From NCBI RefSeq assembly GCF_001953745.1, contig NZ_LWLN01000001.1, positions 1,116,001 to 1,180,000 on the forward strand: a DNA stretch of 64,000 nucleotides, written 5' to 3'. Shown here one piece after another: positions 58,897 through 64,000 of this stretch. The position numbers and the translations under genes are program-made. Origin of the DNA: Natrinema saccharevitans. GTDB lineage: Archaea > Halobacteriota > Halobacteria > Halobacteriales > Natrialbaceae. The stretch's first letter is position 1, and each line of letters starts with the position of its first letter. The notes under the pieces are model-generated. The model saw only the letters and a list, made by a program, of their open reading frames with translations, was not told the DNA's origin and ran no database searches.

Positions 58897-59142
58897 CTAG
58901 CCCTCGATCTTCCCGACCGTGTGGATCTCGTCGTAGCGGACGCTCCCCTCGTCGAGCGACCGGCCGTCGATCTCGAGGTAGCCCGGTTCGAACCCCGTCA
59001 CCTCGCCGACGACGTCGGTCCCGTGGTCCTCGGTCCGTTCCGCGTCGCGCACTTCGACGGTGTCGCCGATCTCGAGGTGGTCCTGCACGAGGGTTTTGAT
59101 ACGGTCCGTGCCGGCGTCGGCCGGGATCGTCAGGTCGGTCAT
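58897..59142 (-). CDS. Small conserved haloarchaeal beta-rich protein
   Basis: An 81-residue acidic protein starting MTDLTIPADAG (ATG 59142). Short beta strands (IGDTVEVRDAERT, GEVTGFEPGYLEIDG, VRYDEIHTVGKIEG) suggest a small SH3-like or Hfq-like barrel. I do not recognise the family with certainty. It is convergent with the thioesterase gene and divergent from the HD-domain gene. Longer in-frame extensions of the frame are rejected. Confidence 0.65.
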   Translation of the reverse strand: MTDLTIPADAGTDRIKTLVQDHLEIGDTVEVRDAERTEDHGTDVVGEVTGFEPGYLEIDGRSLDEGSVRYDEIHTVGKIEG

Positions 59143-59271
59143 AGCGTATCGATCGTCCGGGAGCCACGCGGGTAGTTGTTGTACCGGTATTCGCAACTCC
59201 GAGCGCGGCGTCCGGACGGCCGTCGGGGCCGGACGACCGTTTTTGTACGTTCGGGCCGAACCCCCGCGCCA

Positions 59272-60504
59272 ATGAAGACGATCAAGGACAGCGTTCACGA
59301 CCACATCCGGGTCGACGGCGTCGCCCGCGATCTGCTGGACACGCCGGCGCTCCAGCGGCTGCGCCGCATCAACCAACTGGGCACCGTCTCGCTGGTCTAC
59401 CCCTCGGCCAACCACACCCGCTTCGAACACAGCCTCGGCGTCTATCACCTCGCCTGCGAGGCCCTCGAGCAGCTCGGTATCGAAGGTCGGGAGGCCCAGC
59501 GGGTCCACGCCGCCGCCATGCTCCACGACGTCGGCCACGGCCCCTTCAGCCACAACCTCGAGTCGCTGACCCACCGCCGGACGGGCCGGTATCACGACGA
59601 CGTCCACGACCTGCTGGCCGACGGGGAGGTCGGCGAGGTGTTGCGATCGCACGGTTTAGAGCCCGACCGCGTCGCGGACCTGGTCGCCGGCGAAGGCCGG
59701 TTCGGACAGCTCGTCTCCGGGGAACTCGACGTCGATCGGATGGACTATCTGGTACGGGATGCCCACCACACCGGAGTCCCCTACGGGACGATCGATCACG
59801 GCCGACTCGTCCGTGAGTTGACCTTCGCCGACGGCGAGCTCGTCCTCGCGGAAGGCAACGTCCAGACCGCCGAGAGCCTGCTGGTCGCCCGGGCGCTGAT
59901 GAACCCGACCGTCTACAGCCACAGCGTCGCCCGAATCGGGAAGGCGATGCTGCGCCGGGCGGCCGAACGGCTGCTCGAGTCCCCCGAGACCGACGTCGAC
60001 GCCGGGATCCTCCAGCGGATGGACGACCCCGAACTGCTCGTGGCGTTGCGGTCGTGTCCGGCGACGAGCGAGTTCTCCCGCCGCCTCGACCAGCGGGACC
60101 TGTTCAAGCGGGCGGTGTGGGCGGAGATGGACGACGTGCCCGGCGGGATCATCGAGGCCGATCACGGGACGATCCGGGCGTTCGAACGCGAGATCAGCGA
60201 CCGGGCCGGCGTCGATCCGGAGCGGGTCATCCTCGACGTGCCGAGTCGCCCCTCGATGACCGAGTCCACCTCGCGGGTGATGGTCAACGGCGAGATCAGA
60301 CGACTGGACGAGCAGTCGCCGCTGGTCGCGGCCCTGCGGGCGTCCCAGTACTCCCAGTGGCGGCTCGGGGTGTACTCGCCGGCCGACCTCCGCGACCGGG
60401 TCGGCCGGGCCGCCGTCGACGTCCTCGGGCTCGACATCGACGGTGCCTTGGTCAGCGAGGTCCGGGACGGCGTGGACGCGACGCTGGACCAGTTCGTCGA
60501 GTAG
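59272..60504 (+). CDS. HD-domain phosphohydrolase (dNTPase/SAMHD1-like)
   Basis: A 410-residue metal-dependent phosphohydrolase of COG1078. N-terminal MKTIKDSVHDHIRVDG and LRRINQLGTVSLVYPSANHTRFEHSLG precede the HD motif MLHDVGHGPFSHNLE (about 81-95) and a later Asp in GELDVDRMDYLVRDA. Related proteins hydrolyse dNTPs, with possible roles in nucleotide balance or phage defence. ATG 59272 sits close to the promoter with no leader visible. Confidence 0.88.
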   Translation: MKTIKDSVHDHIRVDGVARDLLDTPALQRLRRINQLGTVSLVYPSANHTRFEHSLGVYHLACEALEQLGIEGREAQRVHAAAMLHDVGHGPFSHNLESLTHRRTGRYHDDVHDLLADGEVGEVLRSHGLEPDRVADLVAGEGRFGQLVSGELDVDRMDYLVRDAHHTGVPYGTIDHGRLVRELTFADGELVLAEGNVQTAESLLVARALMNPTVYSHSVARIGKAMLRRAAERLLESPETDVDAGILQRMDDPELLVALRSCPATSEFSRRLDQRDLFKRAVWAEMDDVPGGIIEADHGTIRAFEREISDRAGVDPERVILDVPSRPSMTESTSRVMVNGEIRRLDEQSPLVAALRASQYSQWRLGVYSPADLRDRVGRAAVDVLGLDIDGALVSEVRDGVDATLDQFVE

Positions 60505-60622
60505 CGGGGCGCGCCTCGCTCGCGGAACCGGCGGCGTTCGAGACGACTCGAGCGACGGCGAACGCAGCCCCGACCGATATCGGGTCGGAACGATTGAAAA
60601 GACGGCCCACGAACGGCCCGGT

Positions 60623-61675
60623 ATGGAACGAACGGGAACGATCCTCCGCGGCCGCGAGTTCGAGCCCGTCGAGGGGCGGGTCGTGATCGACGACGACGGC
60701 CGCATCGAGGCCGTCGAGGAGACGTCGGTCGAGAGCGACGACATCATTCTGCCGGCCTTCGTCAACGCGCATACCCACATCGGCGACTCGATCGCCAAGG
60801 AAGCCGGCGGCGGCCTCTCGCTCGAGGAACTGGTCGCGCCGCCGGACGGGCTGAAACACCGACTCCTGCGGGCGGCCTCGCAGGACGAACTCGCCGCGGC
60901 GATGCGACGCTCGCTGCAGTTCATGCAGCGGGGCGGCACGGCGGCCTGTCTTGAGTTCCGCGAGGGCGGCGTCGAGGGTGTCCGGACGCTCGAGCGGGCG
61001 GCCGAGGGGCTCTCGATCGACGCGCTGTCGTTCGCGCGGGGATCGATCGACGCGATGCATGCGGGCGACGGCTTCGGGGCCAGCGGGGCCAACGACGACA
61101 GCTTCGACCGGGAACGGACGGCGACCCGTGAGACCGGCAAGCCTTTCGGCATCCACGCCGGCGAGGTCGATTCGAGCGACATCAACCCGGCGCTGGACCT
61201 CGAGCCCGACTTTTTGGTCCACATGGTCCATCCCGAACCGGTCCACCTCGAGCGGCTCGCGGACAGCGAGATTCCGGTCGTCGTCTGCCCGCGATCGAAC
61301 CTCGTCACGGACGTGGGACTCTCGCCCTACGCGGAACTCGACGAGCGGACGACGCTGGCGCTGGGGACGGACAACGTGATGCTCAACTCGCCGTCGATGT
61401 TCCGCGAGATGGAGTTCCTCGCGAAGCTGTCGGACCTGCCGGCCGCCGAGATCCTCCGGATGGCGACGGTCAACGGGGCCGAGATCGCCGACCTGGAGTA
61501 CGGACTGGTCGAGCCCGGGCGGGAGGCCCGACTGCTGGTACTGGACGGTGACTCGGATAACCTCGCGGGCGCTCGCGATCCGGTCCGGGCCGTGGTCCGG
61601 CGGGCCGGCGTCGACGACGTGCGGGAGGTCCGCTACGGTGCGGACGCGACCGCGGACGGCGACGGCGATCGCTGA
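60623..61675 (+). CDS. Amidohydrolase-family protein
   Basis: A 350-residue TIM-barrel metal hydrolase of the cytosine deaminase/chlorohydrolase type. Metal ligands appear in VNAHTHIGDS (HxH), GIHAGEVDSSD, VHMVHPEPVH and ALGTDNVMLNSP (Asp). It probably deaminates or hydrolyses a cyclic amine or related compound; the substrate cannot be named. It follows the HD-domain gene after 118 bp on the same strand and converges with the carbonic-anhydrase-like gene. Confidence 0.85.
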   Translation: MERTGTILRGREFEPVEGRVVIDDDGRIEAVEETSVESDDIILPAFVNAHTHIGDSIAKEAGGGLSLEELVAPPDGLKHRLLRAASQDELAAAMRRSLQFMQRGGTAACLEFREGGVEGVRTLERAAEGLSIDALSFARGSIDAMHAGDGFGASGANDDSFDRERTATRETGKPFGIHAGEVDSSDINPALDLEPDFLVHMVHPEPVHLERLADSEIPVVVCPRSNLVTDVGLSPYAELDERTTLALGTDNVMLNSPSMFREMEFLAKLSDLPAAEILRMATVNGAEIADLEYGLVEPGREARLLVLDGDSDNLAGARDPVRAVVRRAGVDDVREVRYGADATADGDGDR

Positions 61676-61682
61676 GTGATGG

Positions 61683-62183
61683 TCAGTCGAGCCGTTCGGA
61701 TGTCGCCGCGTGTTCCGACGAGAGTTCGACGTACCGGTCGGCCGTCGCCTGCAGGTGGGCGTCCTCGATCTCGGTCTTCGGCTCCGCGGGGGTGCCGGCG
61801 ACCAGCGTCGACTCGGGGATCTCGGTGCCCTCGGTGACGACGCTGCCGGCGGCGACGACCGATCCCTCGCCGACGTGGGCGTCGTCCAGGACGACCGCGT
61901 TCATGCCGACCAGCGCGCGCTCGGCGACGGTCGCGGCGTGGACGATGGCGCTGTGGCCGACCGTCGAGTACGGCGCGAGTTCGGCGTCCTCGTGGAGGAC
62001 GGCGTTGTCCTGGACGTTCGCTCCCTCGCCGACGACGATCCGGCCGTGATCGCCCCGGATCGTGACGTTCGGCCAGACGCTCGCGTCTTCCTCGATGACG
62101 ACGTCGCCGATGACGACCGCCGCGTCGTCGACGTACGCCGAGTCGGCGACCTGCGGTTCCGTCCCGTCGAACGATCGTAACAT
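61683..62183 (-). CDS. Gamma-class carbonic anhydrase-like left-handed beta-helix protein
   Basis: A 166-residue hexapeptide-repeat protein. Repeats run through VVIGDVVIEEDASVWPNVTIRGD to GSVVTEGTEIPE, then a C-terminal helix. His residues in IRGDHGRI and GHSAIVHAA (H-x5-H) correspond to metal-binding His of gamma-CA/PaaY proteins. Function could be CO2 hydration or acyl-CoA-linked as in PaaY; not decided. ATG 62183 (MLRSFDG) excludes a 58-residue non-family extension. Confidence 0.87.
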   Translation of the reverse strand: MLRSFDGTEPQVADSAYVDDAAVVIGDVVIEEDASVWPNVTIRGDHGRIVVGEGANVQDNAVLHEDAELAPYSTVGHSAIVHAATVAERALVGMNAVVLDDAHVGEGSVVAAGSVVTEGTEIPESTLVAGTPAEPKTEIEDAHLQATADRYVELSSEHAATSERLD

Positions 62184-62527
62184 GGCTGTTCCTGTCTCGA
62201 GGACGCTCTTGAACCTGCCCATCCCGACTCGCACGCGCGCCGTCGTCGAGCGGTCTCGACGCGAGGGAAATCGGCTCGACCGACCGGCTCCGAGCGCGCA
62301 GCGCCGCAGGGTGGCCGATGCTGCCGACTCTCGGGATTCGTTCGGCTCGAGACCCAATACATTTTGGCAGTAGGGCTAATGCAGTTTCTCCCCAAGATGG
62401 AAACGGCGACACGCCATCGTCGCACCGACGGCCGCGTGTCGCCTGTCATCCCCCCGAACCTACCGCGGTTCGGTACTTCCCCCTTTCCGTTTCGTCCCCT
62501 CCCTTCCACCCATCCCGTCCGCTGGCG
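62184..62527. other. 344-bp intergenic stretch without recognised gene
   Basis: No credible coding frame, tRNA or strong hairpin was found. The lower-GC part (about 62350-62410) may hold the promoter for the beta-helix gene on the minus strand, though it would be distant from the ATG. The pyrimidine-rich run (about 62450-62515) follows the DUF3006 stop and might help termination on the minus strand. Confidence 0.4.
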
Positions 62528-62872
62528 CTACTCGTCGGGCAACCGCTCGGAGAGCCGGTCGAATCGCTCCCGGGCGGACGCCCGACGCTCCCCTTCCGCG
62601 TCCGCCCGGTAGCTCGCCTCGAGCAGCGTTCCGTCCGTATCGACGCGAACCGCGAAGACGGCCCCCTCGTGACGGCCCTCGGCCGGCAGGGCGTCGACGC
62701 CGACGACGAGTTCGTCGACGACGGTCGCCCGTCCGGGTTCGGCTCCGTCCCCGGGTTCCTCGCCGGCCGCGTTCTCGGTCGCTCGGTCGTCGTCCCCGCC
62801 GTCCTCGAGCAACAGCACCGCTCGTTCCCCGTCGACGATCCGGTCGAGGACCCCGGTGTAGGGTTCGCTCAT
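62528..62872 (-). CDS. DUF3006-domain protein
   Basis: A 114-residue protein. The N terminus (MSEPYTGVLDRIVDGERAVLLLEDG) and the segment VVDELVVGVDALPAEGRHEGAVF match DUF3006, a small beta domain often encoded with ComEC/Rec2-like MBL hydrolases. The C terminus is a basic-acidic helix. Its ATG overlaps the stop of the upstream MBL gene by four bases, so the two are translationally coupled. Function unknown. Confidence 0.85.
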   Translation of the reverse strand: MSEPYTGVLDRIVDGERAVLLLEDGGDDDRATENAAGEEPGDGAEPGRATVVDELVVGVDALPAEGRHEGAVFAVRVDTDGTLLEASYRADAEGERRASARERFDRLSERLPDE

Positions 62873-63936
62873 CGAGGGAGCGTACGGGCGGGAGCGCCAT
62901 CAAACGAGGGTCGGACCTCGTTGGCGCGTGGGCGGTCGAGCCCATCCGGTGCGGCCGCGAGCGACGACTGTGCGGCCGCGAGCGACGACTGTGCGTCCGC
63001 CTTCCGCTCGAGCAGCGCCTCGGGAGCCGTCGGCCCCTCGCGTTCGGTCGCGACGTCGATCTCGTTTCCGTCGGTCGCGAGGACGACGGTCCCGTGGACG
63101 CCGGTCCAGTAGGTCTCGACGCCACGGTCGGCGAAGGCCGCCAGCACCTCGTCGTGGGGGTGGCCGTACCGCGAGTCGAGCGGGCTCGAGACGACGGCTA
63201 CCTCGGGGGCGACTGCGTCGAGCAAGGGGGCGCTCGAGGAAGTCGAGGAGCCGTGGTGGCCCGCCTGATAGGCGTCGGCCGCGAGGTCGTCGCCGCGCGT
63301 TTCGACCAGTCGCCGTTCGGTCCGCTCGGCGATATCGCCGGTCGCCAGATAGGAGAAATCGCCGTACTCGAGGGCGAGGACGATGCCGTTGGCGTCGACG
63401 TCGCCGCTCGTCTCGTTCTCGGGCGGGTTCAAGACGGTCGCCGTGAGATCGTCGCTCTCGAGCGGGAGACGATCGCCCGCCGCGACTTCGTACAGCGTCA
63501 CGTCGTGGGCCTCGATCGCGTCGAGATACGCGTCGTAGGTCGCGGTCGTGTGCGGGACGCCGGAGTCGTAGACCGCGCCGACGCCCTCGCCCTCTGTCTC
63601 GAGGGATTCGATGACGGCGGGGTGGCCGCCGATGTGATCCGCGTGGCCGTGAGTCGTGACCAGATGGTCGATCCGGTCGATGTCGCGGGCCTCGAGGTAG
63701 TCGATAACCGTCTCGCCGTCGTCGCGGTAGTCGCCGGTGTCTATCAGGATCGTCTCGTTCGACGGCGTGACCACGAGCGTCGAGTCGGCCTGCCCGACGT
63801 CGATGTGGTGGATCTCGAGGTCGCCGCTGCGTTCGACCGCGGCGGTTCCGTCGCCGTCGTCCGTGCCGAACCCGCCGCTACAACCGGCGAGGACGAGCAG
63901 CCCCGCGATCGCGACGACCGTGATGGTTCGCCCCAT
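62869..63936 (-). CDS. Lipoprotein MBL-fold hydrolase (ComEC/Rec2 C-terminal-like)
   Basis: A 355-residue exported protein. The N terminus is a lipoprotein signal (ITVVAIAGLLVLAGCSGG, Cys lipobox), so the enzyme is anchored outside the membrane. The MBL domain matches ComEC-type hydrolases: HHIDVGQADSTLV, ILIDTGDYRDDG, VTTHGHADHIGGHP, LVLALEYGDFSYLATGDI and AGHHGSSTSSSAPLLDAV. Homologues are predicted extracellular nucleases or phosphodiesterases, as in DNA uptake. Here the channel part of ComEC is missing, so DNA scavenging is plausible but unproven. Confidence 0.87.
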   Translation of the reverse strand: MGRTITVVAIAGLLVLAGCSGGFGTDDGDGTAAVERSGDLEIHHIDVGQADSTLVVTPSNETILIDTGDYRDDGETVIDYLEARDIDRIDHLVTTHGHADHIGGHPAVIESLETEGEGVGAVYDSGVPHTTATYDAYLDAIEAHDVTLYEVAAGDRLPLESDDLTATVLNPPENETSGDVDANGIVLALEYGDFSYLATGDIAERTERRLVETRGDDLAADAYQAGHHGSSTSSSAPLLDAVAPEVAVVSSPLDSRYGHPHDEVLAAFADRGVETYWTGVHGTVVLATDGNEIDVATEREGPTAPEALLERKADAQSSLAAAQSSLAAAPDGLDRPRANEVRPSFDGAPARTLPR

Positions 63937-64000
63937 TCGTGTCCGTGACGGACGGCCTCGAGGGCAATGGGGGTTCGGACCCCTGCGATCGAGAAACTGC

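Overview
This 64 kb window is chromosomal DNA from a halophilic archaeon (class Halobacteria, probably family Natrialbaceae; genus not determined). The base composition is GC-rich and the proteins are very acidic. Diagnostic archaeal genes are present: tiaS, rpoF (Rpb4), L21e, aEF1-beta, nreA and a two-gene archaeal methionine synthase. Several small proteins belong to families known only from haloarchaea. No rRNA, tRNA or CRISPR array was recognised.

1-12,200 is ordinary core genome: a truncated adhesin-like repeat protein, tiaS diverging from a COG1395 regulator, a glutaredoxin, a purine-type permease, a TrkA protein, an orphan DNA methylase, a Ca2+/Na+ exchanger, a glutathionyl-hydroquinone-reductase-like enzyme, an Azf-like sugar dehydrogenase, a broken quinone oxidoreductase and a 2Fe-2S ferredoxin. 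12,205-19,354 is an accessory island bounded by two inverted copies of the same end of an ISH11-like IS and flanked by a 7-bp target duplication (CTTGAAA). It has landed inside an 80-bp palindromic repeat. Inside are IS5, IS110 and IS1595-type transposases, a tyrosine recombinase, and lower-GC DNA with a frameshifted Tat-exported protein, a two-helix membrane protein and a truncated coiled-coil protein.

19,400-44,000 returns to core genes: a DCC oxidoreductase, a Dyp-peroxidase-like protein, a Dps-like ferritin, a MutS-like ATPase, a GlcD/GlcF fusion dehydrogenase, purF, a DASS transporter, Get3, a membrane glycosyltransferase, an aminotransferase, a CinA-type amidase, an SMR exporter, a CPBP protease, an AI-2E family protein and an NhaC antiporter. 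44,000-57,000 holds information-processing genes: nreA with a PCNA-binding tail, a zinc-finger microprotein coupled to aEF1-beta, and the L21e-rpoF-DUF655 and ksgA-MscS-HemK2 blocks. It also has a terpene-synthase-like gene, cystathionine gamma-synthase and the methionine synthase pair. 57,000-64,000 holds a Gfo/Idh oxidoreductase, a thioesterase, an HD phosphohydrolase, an amidohydrolase, a gamma-carbonic-anhydrase-like protein and a DUF3006/ComEC-type MBL pair.

The most striking pattern lies between the genes. Two families of ~80-bp palindromic MITE-like repeats sit repeatedly on stop codons. Family 1 (five copies) appears to insert at TA dinucleotides and carries an in-frame TGA, so four upstream proteins end in the same SS(S/H) tail. 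Family 2 (four clear copies) is flanked by TGA/TCA triplets that in three cases are the stop codon itself. One copy is nested in a family 1 element, and another family 1 element was split by the composite transposon, which gives a relative order of events.
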